Shown piece after piece: positions 1 through 11,277 of a DNA stretch of 64,000 bases (position 1 is the stretch's first letter; each line of letters begins with the position of its first letter). The position numbers were made by a program, and so were the translations under genes. Below the pieces are notes generated by a model. That model was not told where the DNA came from, did not search any database, and saw only the letters and a list, made by a program, of their open reading frames with translations. The stretch is from NCBI GenBank assembly GCA_031763025.1, contig JASSKH010000016.1, positions 4,774,001 through 4,838,000 of the forward strand, given 5' to 3'. Source of the DNA: Macrocystis pyrifera. Lineage: Eukaryota; Sar; Phaeophyceae; Laminariales; Laminariaceae.

Positions 1-768
1 TTTATCGGACGGCGATATGTGTGGATACCATGTCCCCGGTAACAACACGCCTACGCATATAGTCGAAAACCCAGCTCCTTCCAGATTCCATTTCTGGGAG
101 CGTTCGCTCGGTTATGTCAGGAGACTGTCATGAACCACACATCGCCGGGAAGCCACCGGTCCACATCTGCTCAACGGATCCGTTGGGATGGCCCCGCTGC
201 CTGATGCAACGTCCCGGCGGGATTCTAGAAACCCCGCCGGGCCGTCCATATATGTCCCCTCGTCCCATTGTCCCGGGACCGGAGGGCAGGAGGAGTGACG
301 CTTCCTCCTCGCCCTCCTCCTCACTTCTCTCAGAGTTCTCTCCCTCCTGTCCTGTCATCAGACCCTCGTCTGAGCCCTTTGTCACGTCATCACTCAGCCG
401 TCGTAGTTCAACAGACAGAACACTCTGTGTCCACAGAGAGACGTGGGATCACGACCCACCGGCGGTAACGTAGCCGGAACTCTTATTGAGTCAGGAACTC
501 TTGTATGTCACACTTACAGCGGTACATAATACGGCAACGCTCTGACCGACACTATAATTTCCGTTCTGCGTTTGCTATCAGAAAGGGAAGGCTTGTGAGG
601 AGACTCTGGAACAGATCGAGAAACAATCCGTGTTTTGTTGTGAACGGGCGAATTGCGAATTTAGAGGTTGAAATATTCTATGATTGATGAGCGAAAACCA
701 ACGCATACTTTACGTGTATCCCTGAGGTAAGGGACTAGCCGAAACGAAACTAAGCTTGAGCAGTTTAA
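1..768. other. no gene recognised
   Basis: No open frame here looks like a conserved protein. Short overlapping frames on both strands at 110-470 share the same bases and carry no recognisable motif. Confidence 0.5.
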
Positions 769-1523
769 GGGCCACTCCTAACGAACAAAAAAAATCACGA
801 TTCGTGATATTTTTGTCGTGAATCGTGATTTTTTTGTCGTGAATCACGACAAAAAAAATCACGATTCATGACACCAATTTTTTTAGCTTTTCCCTAAAAA
901 AAAAACAAAATCACGATTCGTGACATTTGTCGTGCCTCAAAATACGCCTGATCAAGGCACTACGCAACCCACGCGCACCAACGGTATCCGATGGTCGGTA
1001 TAGGGGCATGGCAGACTCTGCTTCGTACGCCGCTTGTGGACAACGGGCGGCTACCCAAAGACACTGCTGGGCCCGGGCTAACAAGGAGGTTGTGGCCTCG
1101 AAATTTCCAGGAGGAGGAGCCACTGCTGGAAGACAAACGCGAAAATGACCTGGGGATGTCACAGGCCAGGCCGAGCAGACGGCCTGCGAGATGGAATCTC
1201 GCGAAACGAGCTTGGCCGACGGCCGGTGAAGTTGGAATCTCGCAGGCTGGGTCAGGCTTCGGCCCGCGATTCGAATATGTCACGGGCTGGGCCAGGTGCG
1301 GACGGCCCAGCCCGGCCTGGCCGTGCCCCACTCTCGAGAGTTTGCTCCACACCCCCAAAAAACGTTGGGTTTGAAATATCAGAACTTCAACTATTTGAAA
1401 ATATCACGAAACGCGACGTTTTTCGGCTTTTTTCGTTAGAACTGAAATGTCACGGATCGTGATCTTTTGGCATGCCTAAAAATCACGAATCGTGATTTTA
1501 ATTCGGTTCGTTAGGAATGGCCC
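769..1523. mobile_element. Harbinger-like non-autonomous DNA transposon, copy 1 (about 755 bp)
   Basis: The ends form terminal inverted repeats: it starts GGGCCACTCCTAACGAAC and ends with the complement GTTCGTTAGGAATGGCCC, one mismatch. It is flanked by TAA on both sides (766-768 and 1524-1526). A 3-bp TWA target duplication with GGG-starting ends is typical of the PIF/Harbinger superfamily; that assignment is inference from the ends alone. The sub-terminal parts are built of repeated ATCACGATTCGTGAT-type palindromes. There is no transposase frame. A diverged relative with the same interior lies at 56392-57101. Confidence 0.75.
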
Positions 1524-4096
1524 TAAGCGGACGTCGAAAAATACGATGTAATTGATAAGTCCAATATTTAGATACCTGGTGAACAAGAAGAGAGCTCGCA
1601 CACGAAATCATTCTCACACAGTTCGACAAGCACAGCAATCTCAAACGGGAAGCGCGCGACCTCAGCTGACCAGTGAACTACGTGATACAGAGCAAAAACC
1701 TTCCTGAAAAATTGAAGGTCAATCTACCAGAATTTCCGTAGTTTCTAGTTCCTGGGCCGTCCGTCTCCGCTGTGATTTCTGTTCTTCAACGCATCAATCG
1801 GTGAGAGTGTCCTTACACGGTATCAATAGCCATGGATTACGCATGTGGTAATTTCGGGGGGCACCCCGCTCCTCGGAAAAGGTCGGGACGACAATTCACC
1901 GCATCAATCGGTGAGAGTGTCTTTACATGGTGTCAATTGTCACGGATTACACATGGCAATGTTTCTAGCATTTCACGCCGTCTGGTAGGTAACAGAGGCT
2001 CACCCCGTGGGAAGGCGCACTGGGTATGATACAACAGAAACCGAGTCACGAGATACAACCAACCCAAGTTATATACTTGATAGTATGGGAGCAAGTTTTT
2101 ACGTGACCGATCCGCCGGCGAACTAACTCATGTTGGTATTGTATGGTATCGGGAAGATACTGACTGTATGAGCGAACCAATGAGTGTAAGTGCACATACA
2201 TGATTGATATAACGCACGAACTATTATACGGCGACGCGGGGTATGCTGTACTCGTATCATTCCTCGGTGACATGTCAATGGTAGTAATGGTCGGTGGGTG
2301 AGTGTGGTCACACGACGCGTCTTCGCGACCACAGAGCTTGCTTCTCTCTCGGGTGAAGAATCAGCACGAGCACAAGTAATGAATGTGTTTGCTGGACGCC
2401 CGCGAGTAGAGGGACAGTTTCATGTGAAATGCAACCACGCGCCAGGTGACGACAAGCAACACATGAGCTGGTCTTGCTCGCTGCACCACGACCGCCGAAT
2501 GCGCTCACGTTAAACGTGGGTATAAAAAGTCCGCAATGCAATTTGATAAATTCGTGTACACGTGTGGTACGTACCCGGTAAATATAAAACCTTGTTTATT
2601 GTCGTTGCGGCTCAAGTACTCTGCATACCAAGAGATACATAGTCGCCTTGTGTGCATGGTAGTTGGGGGCAGGATATGCTGAGCAGGTATCGTTCGCGCC
2701 TGGGATGTCTAACGCGTCCGGTCCGGATCGACGCTGGTGGATGACCGGCAGTTCTGCGCTCCAAGGAGATTAAGAGACGGGCGGCATGGTATACAGGAGG
2801 CCTTCGTGGCTTGGATATCTATCGACTAGACAGACCAAGTCATTTTTATATATACACCATTGTTAATAATAATGCATCACGTCTGTCTCCAACAGGAGTT
2901 GGGTCAATGCTGAATTTGGTCGGACACGAAGACTCCTTGTACAGGTGGGCAAGAAATGGATGGATCGAGAGCGTATATATGATATCAACCAAATTAACAG
3001 GTACTATTAATACAAAGGCCAGGGACATTTAGTACACTACCCGGGGGGAAGATGGCTTCCCTGGGTGGCCATCTCCACCACACTTGACGCCCTTGATGTT
3101 CTTGGGGATCTGGTCCGGTTGACATACTCACGCGCATGGTAGTTGCGGCCGGCGCTCATGTTGCAACGACGAATACACTCACCGTATTATAATTATGGCC
3201 GTAGTATGGGAGCTTGAGCTTTATCGTACGAGCACCTATCCACCGAATGTCTCGCGCAGCAGGACCAAACGGGAGCCAGGCATATATACAGAAGATAAGC
3301 ATGGTCTCCAAAACCCCGTACAGAACCGATTGTTCTAAGGTGTACAGATCGACGAAACGGATCAAGTCAAGGTATACTCTGCTGTTAGCACACGATGCAT
3401 CCAACAGGAGTTGCGTGCGTGACGAATTTGGTCGGACGTGCAGACTCAACATTTATCGAACACTTGCTCGGGCAAGTGATCAATGGGTCGGGCGTATGTC
3501 GTACATCAAGTAACTGACAGGTACTACCATATGCCAGGGGTATTTATTTCATATATTATACGTTCGTTGGTATCGCAGTGCATAGGCACAGAGATAACCT
3601 ACACACAAGACCAGGCCACGGTAATACGTACCAGGTACAACAGTAGTGCCAGAACGTAATATGATGTCCAACGAACGGACCACTCGGTTGTCACTAATAA
3701 GTGTGTTCATCGACGAGAAAGTACGCACGGCTCGTAAGAGAAAGCCGTCATGTTTTGCTTTGACCGATAACTACACAAGACAACGCACCAAGGTGGACTG
3801 CGTGCGTACAGTCTATTTCGGCTGTTTAGTCGCAGGAGAGTCGAGTACGAGAGGTCATACTGACATTATCTGGGTATGTTGAGCATGATTAATGGATTAC
3901 TTGTGCGAGGTATCTATATTATTCCGAAAAAAAAAAAACACAAGCCAGGTCAACCAATATGACTAGGAGGCAGGCCGAGAACGGGATAACTAACAGTAGT
4001 ATATCGTCGTAATCCCAGAGAGTTAGGCTGAAGGAAGGCGAAGCATAACGCAAAGATTCGCCCAGATTCACAAACGGAACGTGAATCATTCGGAAT
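1524..4096. other. intergenic, no gene recognised, scattered small duplications
   Basis: No convincing coding exon was found. Small duplicated segments are visible: a roughly 57-bp stretch starting CGCATCAATCGGTGAGAG near 1790 and again near 1900; a CAACAGGAGTTG segment with GAATTTGGTCGGAC near 2890 and near 3400; and a GGGTGAAGAATCAGCACG segment near 2350 that recurs near 6961. Confidence 0.45.
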
Positions 4097-4432
4097 GTTA
4101 TTATGGAAAGTTCGGTGAGAGGTAATTCCACGAGGCATAACTGGTCTCAAGCCGGGCGATACCAATGTTATTATGGAAAGCTCGGTGAGAGGTAATTCCA
4201 CGAGGCATGACTGGTCTCACGCCGGGTGATAACATCAAGTGTCGGAATCCCAGAGAGATTGGCTGAGGGAAGGCGATGCGTAGTGCATAGATTCACCCAG
4301 ATTCACAAACGGAAGGTGCATCATTCGGAATGTTATTATGGAAAGCTCGGTGAGAGATAATTCCACGAGGCATGACTGGTCTCAAGCCGGGTGATAACAT
4401 CAAGCGTCGGAATCCCAGAGAGATAGGGCCCA
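4097..4432. repeat. tandem repeat, three copies of a 68-165 bp unit
   Basis: Three copies start with AATGTTATTATGGAAAG (near 4097, 4165 and 4330) and run through AATTCCACGAGGCAT and GGTCTCAAGCCGGG. The second copy also carries a longer tail ending in TTCACAAACGGA, which also precedes the first copy. No coding potential is apparent. Confidence 0.8.
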
Positions 4433-4439
4433 AGGGAGG

Positions 4440-4572
4440 GAGTAATAGGACTATTACATGGAGTAATAGAGAGGACTATTACATGGAGTAATAGAGAGGA
4501 CTATTACATGGAGTAATAGAGGCTGTTACACGGAGTAACAGGGCTGTTACACGGAGTAACAGGGTGTCGGTA
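4440..4572. repeat. short-unit tandem repeat (ATTACATGGAGTAATAGAG and TTACACGGAGTAACAG)
   Basis: Three copies of a 25-26 bp unit containing ACTATTACATGGAGTAATAG are followed by two copies of a 20-bp unit containing GCTGTTACACGGAGTAACAG. Each unit is itself an imperfect palindrome, so the array could fold into a row of small hairpins. Confidence 0.8.
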
Positions 4573-4718
4573 TGAACATGGAAAACCGTCAGTAACGTCG
4601 GTTGCATGCCGAACAATGGAAAACTCCCTCCCACGTCTCAGAGAAAAAGAATAACAACAACCCAATTCGAAAGATAAAACAACAAAACAAGCGTTTGGTT
4701 ATGTTCACGTCCATGATG

Positions 4719-5063
4719 GCCGGCGTCCCCGGTGGCTTGGTAGGTGGTCCGCGTGCCTATCAAGATCAATTTCGTGGGTTCAAATCTCACCGAGTGCATG
4801 CTCGTAGGGACTTTTCTTGCATAAAAAATTGATCAGCGGAAAGCGCGAGAGCGTGAGTTAGCTACATCCGATGAAAATCGACGAGCAGTGGGAATGCTGA
4901 ACCCTATGCGCGACAAAAAATAAAGGCACGTACCGGGGGGGGAGAAAGGACGACACCTGTTACCACGGCTTGTCCAGAAGATCGTCGAGGGTAAAACCTC
5001 CTACGAGTTGGGCTGGAAAGTAAAAGTGATGATGAAAATAAATAAACAAATAAATAAAAATAG
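4719..5063 (+). mobile_element. tRNA-derived SINE, copy 1
   Basis: The head resembles a tRNA gene: an A-box-like TGGCTTGGTAGGTGG about 12 bases in and a B-box-like GGTTCAAATCT about 45 bases later, the spacing used by RNA polymerase III. A 200-bp non-tRNA body follows, ending in an A-rich (AAATA/AAACA) tail. A second plus-strand copy is at 19564-19905 and a diverged minus-strand copy of the body lies at 34975-35165. The head is too diverged in its stems for a functional tRNA. SINEs are moved in trans by a LINE; no partner is proven here. Confidence 0.8.
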
Positions 5064-5102
5064 CACCATCTATAGCAGTACGAACAACAGTATCTTACGT
5101 GT

Positions 5103-5320
5103 ACTATTGTGAGTCTCAGGTCATTACTCTACAGTCAGTGGTTCATCCGTTATCGTGGATATTGACTCTTGTACTAAAAGTGGCCGCAGATCTCCGTAGA
5201 TCTGATGATAGTTGAGGCGGGGAATTACCAGATCTGCGGCCACTTTTAGTACAAGAGTCAATATCCACGATAACGGATGAACCACTGACTGTAGAGTAAT
5301 GACCTGAGACTCACACTATT
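5103..5320. mobile_element. perfect-hairpin MITE (85-bp arms) with 6-bp target duplication
   Basis: Bases 5109-5193 and 5230-5314 are exact reverse complements over 85 bp by my reading, separated by a 36-bp loop. ACTATT flanks the element on both sides (5103-5108 and 5315-5320), which fits a target-site duplication. The element starts GTGAGTCTCAGG. It has no coding capacity. The perfect arms imply a recent insertion or arm correction. Confidence 0.85.
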
Positions 5321-5366
5321 GGTACTATTAATACTGCTGTACTACAGCAGTTGTTTCGTATTATCA

Positions 5367-5470
5367 CGGGGGTCCATAGTTAATAGGATCTATGGGATAC
5401 ACAAAAACCTATATATTTACCTATTTTTACCAACAACATTTGGTCCTACTTACTACAGTATGGTCCCCCG
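5367..5470. mobile_element. TA-flanked MITE, copy 1 (CGGGGG ends)
   Basis: About 104 bp starting CGGGGGTCCATAGTTAATAG and ending in the inverted form GGTCCCCCG. It is the same family as the two copies at 54184-54282 and 54308-54406, which share the interior motif CAAATATTG or its relatives and inverted ends. The right flank is TAA; the left flank TCA suggests a decayed TA duplication. Confidence 0.7.
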
Positions 5471-5867
5471 TAATAGTAGTAGTATCAACAGAGTAGGTAC
5501 AGCAGCGGTATATGTCTAGCAGCAGTGGTGCAAAAATACAAAAATAGACCACGAGACCACGAGCATTCGTATACGAACTGCGAATTTTTTCTCTTGTATG
5601 TTTGCTTTCTTGCTTTCTTACTTTTGTTCTCTCTTCCCTTTTTCATTTTTGATCCTTTGGATTTCGATTTTTCGACGTCGAGTTGTTTTTTCTTGTTTTT
5701 TTTCACTCTGTCTATTTTTCTGGGTACAGCAGTAGTATTATTATTTAATAGTGTGCGATCTTCTCGGTTTCGGCGACGACTTGTACTGCAGCGCAGCATG
5801 TACCTGACGTACGTGGGCGGACCTCACTTGCTTGTTCAATTCTAAATTTATAAAATTCTGTCTGACG

Positions 5868-6447
5868 TGTAGACGTACAGAAGGCGCTCAGGATAACACG
5901 ATGCGAAAGTATCGAAACGACCATCCGTAAACGGCGACTCTTCTTTGCGGGGGCTGTGGTGCGGCAACACGAGGGGCGATTGCCCAGTCGGTTGATGTTC
6001 GGGACGATCGCTGGTGGGGGGAGCCCGAAACCAGGCGGGCAGCCTAAGACTTGGCCTAGGGCAATTGCTGAGGACCTTAGAGTGTTCAAAGCCTCAGAGG
6101 GATCAACGGAAGACTCCCCCTTAGTCTTTGGAGTTGGGACCGCACTGTGGCCCACCGCAGCAAAACAGACGGGAAAGTGGTACCGGGGAATCCTCGAAGC
6201 AGCTGAACAGTTCATGGGCAGGTGGCACGAGGCTGAGGCAAAGCTGAGTAGACAGCGCCGTGCATCCGCTGCAGGTAGTGTTAGAGGGAATGGGGGGAGG
6301 GGTAACAGCAGGAGGGGTAGAGGGAACACCGTACAAGTGTATAGGGGCAGGGGGGGGGGGGGGAACAGGAGGAGTAGAAGGGAAACCGCGGTAGAAGAGA
6401 GTAGCAGAGAGACCGCAGATAGGGTAGCAAGGTACCAGGCCGACTAA
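5868..6447 (+). pseudogene. fragment of a non-LTR (LINE) reverse transcriptase, C-terminal end
   Basis: The open frame runs upstream of the first methionine and reads TTIRKRRLFFAGAVVRQHEG, then GRLPSRLMFG and GGQPKTWPRAIAEDL. This is the pattern of the C-terminal end of many LINE polyproteins (a TIR.RRL.WAGHV..M...RLP..LLFG segment, a Gly/Pro-rich GRP.KRW turn, then an acidic DL segment). That is a family resemblance from memory, without a search. After about residue 110 the frame becomes a Gly/Arg-rich low-complexity tail with a G run near 6351-6363. No RT catalytic domain is present, so it is a 5'-truncated remnant. Confidence 0.5.
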
Positions 6448-7686
6448 TAGGTTGGACGTTTCTTTGCTACTCGTACCGCCAACTGCTGCGGCCGTTCGGT
6501 ATGCATTTTGATTTTTTTCCCTTCTTATCCTTATGAAAGAAGTACTACATAGTGGGTGGGTGACGAGCGTATTTTGGCCCACTCACTATTGCTCTTTTTA
6601 CTTAGTTAAGTGTTCACCGGGATGCATAGTCCCCTTTTTCCTTCTCGTATCTTTCCCCTTGCACGTCCCTTTTGGCTCATGCTCGGGGTAAGTCTGTATG
6701 TGTCTGAGCTTTGGCTTCCCATTTTATTTATTTATTTGGGATTCTTCTCCTTTTCTTTTTCTTTTTCTTTTTCTTGTTCTTTTTCGGTTTGGTTTTTTCG
6801 TTGCTTCTCTTTCTTTATGGTGTATTTTGGTTGCTGGCGTATGTATGTATGTTGTGTCGGCCGCACCTAGTGCGAAGGCATGGTATTACGTCGGCTATTA
6901 ATGCATTACGGTGTGTTGTCTCTGTGTCGTAGTCTGTGACCACAGAGCTCGTATCTTTCTAGGGTGAAGAATCAGCACGGACACTGGGCTTGCTGGATGT
7001 CGACGAGTAGAAGAACGGTTTAATGTGAAGAACACACACACACACACAGACGTTCTTTACAGCAGTATATACGTACATTAATCATCGCACTGGCTATATG
7101 GTGTACTTGCTGTACTATTAATTGAAGGATACACATCATATCTACTGCTGCTCTACCCAGATTCGGCCAGAATCACCTATGGGCTGTATGCAGCAGTAGT
7201 AGTCCCTGCTGCGTACTAGGCAGCGCAGCATTACGGATAAAGGACGCCGAACTAGTGCGATAACCTTCGAACTTCAGAGCGGCAAACATAGGAGAGAAGA
7301 CCGAAGTCTGGGCCATTGCTGCTGGAAACGGTGCCAGGTACAGAGCTCTACGTGTCTACCTGCTGTACGCTCTGGAACAAGTTTCCGTATTCGCGACTCA
7401 CATGTTCGGTGGTTGTTGAGCTGCTGATCGGGAATCCAAGGTGAGTGCGAGTAGAGAGCTGGTGGCAAAGTAAAGTATTGTCAGCTGATGTTTGTTGTGC
7501 TTGTCGCCCACCACGGTAAGATGGAGTTGGTGGCCGGTGGCTTATATTAAGACGGAAAACGGAAAGGTGCGGGACATTCCAAAACCAAACTTTCCTGTTT
7601 CGTAAGTCCGCACTCCCCAGTCCCGGCTGGATGGCGTTGCTGCAGACCAACCATTGTCCCCAAAACTGAACTGACAATCGTGGGAT
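6448..7686. other. no gene recognised
   Basis: Contains a TTTTTC-type simple repeat near 6750-6790 and a diverged copy (6930-7045) of the 2330-2440 segment. No coding exon is supported. Confidence 0.5.
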
Positions 7687-7985
7687 GCAGAACATTCTCG
7701 GAAGAATGAGAGAATGTGAGTTTTGTACGTACGTAAGAAGTTCAAGCCAATCAGATGACTGCGGTGATTCATGGTAGCATGAATCGTAGCCCTTGGTAAA
7801 CACACCTTGTCTGGTACGTAGCCGCAACCTACACGTATCAGCGCAGTGATGCGGAGGCAGAGCTACAGGTCCAAGGTGTGAGACTAGTTTGAGTTGTCTG
7901 GTACGTAGCCGCAACCTACACGTATCAGCGCAGTGATGCGGAGGCAGAGCTACAGGTCCAAGGTGTGAGACTAGTTTGAGTTGCT
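7687..7985. repeat. dispersed repeat with an internal 88-bp tandem duplication
   Basis: The segment starting AGAACATTCTCGGAAGAATG recurs at 15838-16045 nearly unchanged. In this copy the last 88 bp (starting CTGGTACGTAGCCGCAACCT) are present twice in a row; the other locus has one. Neither copy shows terminal repeats of its own. Confidence 0.75.
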
Positions 7986-8739
7986 TGAGAGTTGCGGAAG
8001 CATCGCGCATTGGGAGCAAGCTGGTCTGTGTATAGAGACTGCGACAACATTCAAAATACGCTTTTTTTTTACACCAGTACCATCATCTACAAGGCATTTG
8101 GTGCGTGTTGTGAGTCGGCAGGTTGCGCAGCTGTGGCCGAGAAGCCTCCGCCATGGTGCCTGCAAGGGAGGTGAGCCAGCGCTCTGCTGCACTCCGTGGG
8201 CCGACGACCGATTTCTCTCGTCGTTTGTGTAATCGCATGCCAGCCTTTGATCTCAGCATACACTATTGCTCCTGTACTTACTGTTATTGTTCCACAACCA
8301 CAAGGCCAGTATTTTCTGCAGCAGTACGAGTACCTGTGCACTATTAATAGGTGGTATTAGTGCTGGCTGGACTGCTGCACTGAGACACAGGATATGTTAC
8401 ACCCAGTGCCTAATACCATGTTCTACGGCTGCGGGTGCGCTTTGCGTACTCGTGCTCGTCCCGCATCGCGCATACGAATAGTGGTGCGAGGTGTGCATGA
8501 TAAATACCTGTGGTACTGGTACCATTGTCCACGATACGCGATGCTGCTCGCGATCACTCTGCTGCTGCTGTGGTCGAGATTCGTGATGCATCCGTACCCG
8601 CAACCTTTGATCGGACAAATATCGATACTGCTGTAATTGATGCCAGGTGATGCGCAATTCTCCTCGAGTATATCTCGTGCTCCAAGTGGGAATGTTGAAA
8701 GTATTTACTGTTGTAGTACTGTGAGCACTCGCAGCATGA

Positions 8740-8962
8740 GAGCAGATATAGAATATGCGCGCTCGATTTATCACAATACTTGTAAAATTCGGTTCAAAAT
8801 GGAATATAGACGAGACGTATTACGCAGCTTGCAAAGTTGAGTATCAACTATTTAATCAGTCGAACTCACAGCTGACGTATTTCAATACAAAGTTGAGTAT
8901 CAACTATTTAATCAGTCGAACTCACAGCTGACGTATTTCAATATATTTAATCAGTCGAACTC
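8740..8962. repeat. fragment of the 22-kb fold-back family
   Basis: Contains GAATATGCGCGCTCG, TATAGACGAGACGTATTACG and three copies of AATCAGTCGAACTCAC; these are the arm sequences of the 22540-23160 inverted repeat. It is a single arm with a short tandem duplication of its tip. Confidence 0.75.
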
Positions 8963-8965
8963 ACG

Positions 8966-9402
8966 GTGTGCTGTCGCAGTGTGTGCGCCTGCTTCAGCGA
9001 AGCAGGTGTCGTATCAAAATTTATTTATTTTTTTCCTTGTCCATGTTTCGTGGTGCTATTGCAGTGCGTACGTCTGTTTCAGCGAAGCAGGTGTCACTCT
9101 TTGGCTCCCCGTCCGTGCTTCGTGTGCCGTTCATTCGGGGAGGCGTGTGCCGCAAGTTGGACCGTGTGCCATTGCAGTGTGTACGTCTGTTTCAGCGAAG
9201 CAGGTGTCACTCTTTGGCTCCCCGTCCGTGTTTCGTGCGCGGTTCATCCGGGAATCCGGGGGAGCGTGTGCCACAAGTTGGACCGTGTGCTATTGCAGTG
9301 CGTACGTCTGTTTCAGCGAAGCAGGTGTCACTCTTTGGCTCCCCGTCCGTGCTTCGTGTGCCGTTCATTCGGGGAGGCGTGTGCCGCAAGTTGGACCGTG
9401 TG
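8966..9402. repeat. minisatellite, left part (unit about 120 bp)
   Basis: Units run from TGCTATTGCAGTGCGTACGT through CAGCGAAGCAGGTGTCACTC to the AAGTTGGACCGTG end. The array continues at 13181 after the LTR element, so the two parts were once one array. All three plus frames stay open over several units because the unit length is not a multiple of three and stops are rare; this is not evidence of coding. Confidence 0.85.
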
Positions 9403-9954
9403 TATTAAGGATAGCTACGTTGTTACGCAACAGCAGCGTTGGCAGTAGTCAGTTGCTACACAACAACAATAACAGTAGTCAGTAGCCTATCGGTTCGCTG
9501 TCGGGACATAGCTAGTCATCTGTTGATATAGTTCGTAGAGTACAACAGTACACTGAGCTGTCATACGAGTAGCAGTTTGTTCAGAATGCGGGATTACTTG
9601 TTACGGTTCAGTACGCGGTGGAACTGTAGAACCCCGAAAAACAGGCTGAGTTCTCCCGAGTTTTGCTTGTTTTAGTTTTGAGGTTACACTGCATTTCGAG
9701 GGTCCGGGGTCCCTCTGCAGTATTTTTGTTTTGAGTTCTAGATCGAGATGCGACACACGTGCACAACGCACACTCGCCCACTCTCCTTCTCTCCCCACCT
9801 GTCTCCTCTGCGAGACCGCAATAATCAACGACAAGGCCTTGGAGTGCCATCTCTTTAATCATCAGCTCTTTCGAGCTCGAAGCTCATGCTTTACCAATCG
9901 GTTAACATCGATTGAAGTGCTTGCCTCTGCCACATGCAAGGATAATTATCAATA
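9403..9954 (+). repeat. 5' LTR of the gag-only element
   Basis: Starts TATTAAGGATAGC and ends GATAATTATCAATA; the outer four bases are inverted (TATT/AATA). The sequence just inside, GGTTATGAGCCTCG at 9955, sits where the primer-binding site should be and looks loosely like a Met-tRNA type site, but it lacks the leading T of TGG. Confidence 0.85.
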
Positions 9955-10182
9955 GGTTATGAGCCTCGACGTTCAAGCACAACAGCAGAGCTGCGGGCCG
10001 CGAGGTACGCCAAGTACTAGGCTGCGCTTCAGGACCCCGAGCTGCTGCTTCCGCAACGAGCTTCACGAGAGAGCTGCCACGGCCATCCTCTACCTGGAGT
10101 TACTACGAGCTGCAACAACTAGCACTGCTGCTGCGAGCGACTACAACATCGTACGAGTACAACGTCGCTGACTGCTGTGAGA

Positions 10183-11277
10183 ATGGACAACATGACGGGC
10201 AACAGCGCGAACAACAGTCTGATCAACGCTGTGCGAGGAATCAAGTCATACACTGGAGAGAAGCCTGAAGATTTCGCTGACTGGCACAGGAAGGCTGGCT
10301 TCATCATCAGCATGCAACGACCTGACATTTTTGCCGTTATGGAAGGTCAAGCGAGGCCCGCGGAAGATACCGACCAGGCTGAAGATACAGCACTACTGTT
10401 AACTCCAGGGTTGCTGTACACTGCTGGAGGGACCCTACAGCAACGGCAAGCTGCATTCGACCGAGCTAACATGGACCTCTATGCCATCCTGTACTTAGTC
10501 ACCGATAAGGCTGCGGCTCTCCTCGTGGCTATCCATGCCTTCGACGAGCGTGGGACTAGAGGCGATGGGCAGAAAGCCATCAAAGAGCTTGAGCAAAAGT
10601 ACCTGCGCGTGACGAACGAGACGATCCGAGCCTTACAGGCAAAACTTGCAGCAACGACCATGGAGCCTGACGAAGATCCGGACAACTACATCATGCAGGC
10701 AACACGACTTCGTAGTCGTCTGGCCGCGGTCAATGAACCTGTCACCGACCGCCACTTCACCGACATCATCGTCCAAGGACTCCCGGAGAGCTACCGCGAC
10801 ATCAAGCTGACGACGTATAAGGACCCGGATTTCGACCTGTCGAAGATCCAATCAACAATGAGGCACCTATATCTGGACGGACTTTCGCGCGGAAAGACTG
10901 GGAAAATCGCTGGACGCGGCACCGTCATGACAGCAGCAACAGCATCATCATCGGATACCAGCTCCGTTGTCATCTGCCACAACTGCGGAAAGGAGGGCCA
11001 CTACAAGAGCGGTTGCGCTGTGCCTGGCAAGGTGTACAGAAAGGGCAAGAAGTCTGCTGCTGCTGCTGGGCAAGCCAAAAACGCTGGAGGTGGAGCTGGA
11101 CAAAAGTGGTGCTCGGTTCACAAGACCACTACGCACAGTGACACCGAATGCTTTGCGCAAGGAGCTGAACGCCCACAGAAGAGCAGCACGCACACGGCGG
11201 CTGTACTGCGCGTGGACACCGACGAGCAGCCTACGATCAACTTCGACGACGATTTTGACAAGGGCTTTCAGTTTTAG
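10183..11277 (+). CDS. gag: retrotransposon Gag (copia-type) with zinc knuckle
   Basis: Structural protein that packages element RNA in cytoplasmic particles. The frame begins with ATG at 10183 (a GTG two codons upstream is less likely) and gives 364 residues. The middle part, with YIMQATRLRSRL, IIVQGLPESY and QSTMRHLYLDGL, follows the layout of copia/UBN2-type Gag proteins. Near residue 265 is a CCHC zinc knuckle (CHNCGKEGHYKSGC), and a second Cys/His cluster (WCSVHKTTTHSDTEC) lies about 50 residues on. The C-terminus is acidic. It is the sole open frame of the element and is intact. Family placement rests on pattern recognition only. Confidence 0.85.
   Translation: MDNMTGNSANNSLINAVRGIKSYTGEKPEDFADWHRKAGFIISMQRPDIFAVMEGQARPAEDTDQAEDTALLLTPGLLYTAGGTLQQRQAAFDRANMDLYAILYLVTDKAAALLVAIHAFDERGTRGDGQKAIKELEQKYLRVTNETIRALQAKLAATTMEPDEDPDNYIMQATRLRSRLAAVNEPVTDRHFTDIIVQGLPESYRDIKLTTYKDPDFDLSKIQSTMRHLYLDGLSRGKTGKIAGRGTVMTAATASSSDTSSVVICHNCGKEGHYKSGCAVPGKVYRKGKKSAAAAGQAKNAGGGAGQKWCSVHKTTTHSDTECFAQGAERPQKSSTHTAAVLRVDTDEQPTINFDDDFDKGFQF

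Noticed and set aside
4097-4572. CRISPR-like array
   Set aside because: The units are contiguous tandem repeats with no unique spacers, and the DNA is nuclear eukaryotic.
4719-4795. tRNA gene in the SINE head
   Set aside because: The A- and B-box-like segments are present, but I cannot pair a cloverleaf with a proper acceptor stem, and the segment is repeated together with a non-tRNA body.
5525-6329. Frames on both strands rich in Phe/Leu/Ser or Pro (5525-5845, 5745-6329 minus)
   Set aside because: Caused by T-rich and C-rich low-complexity sequence; the minus frame is the antisense of the LINE remnant.
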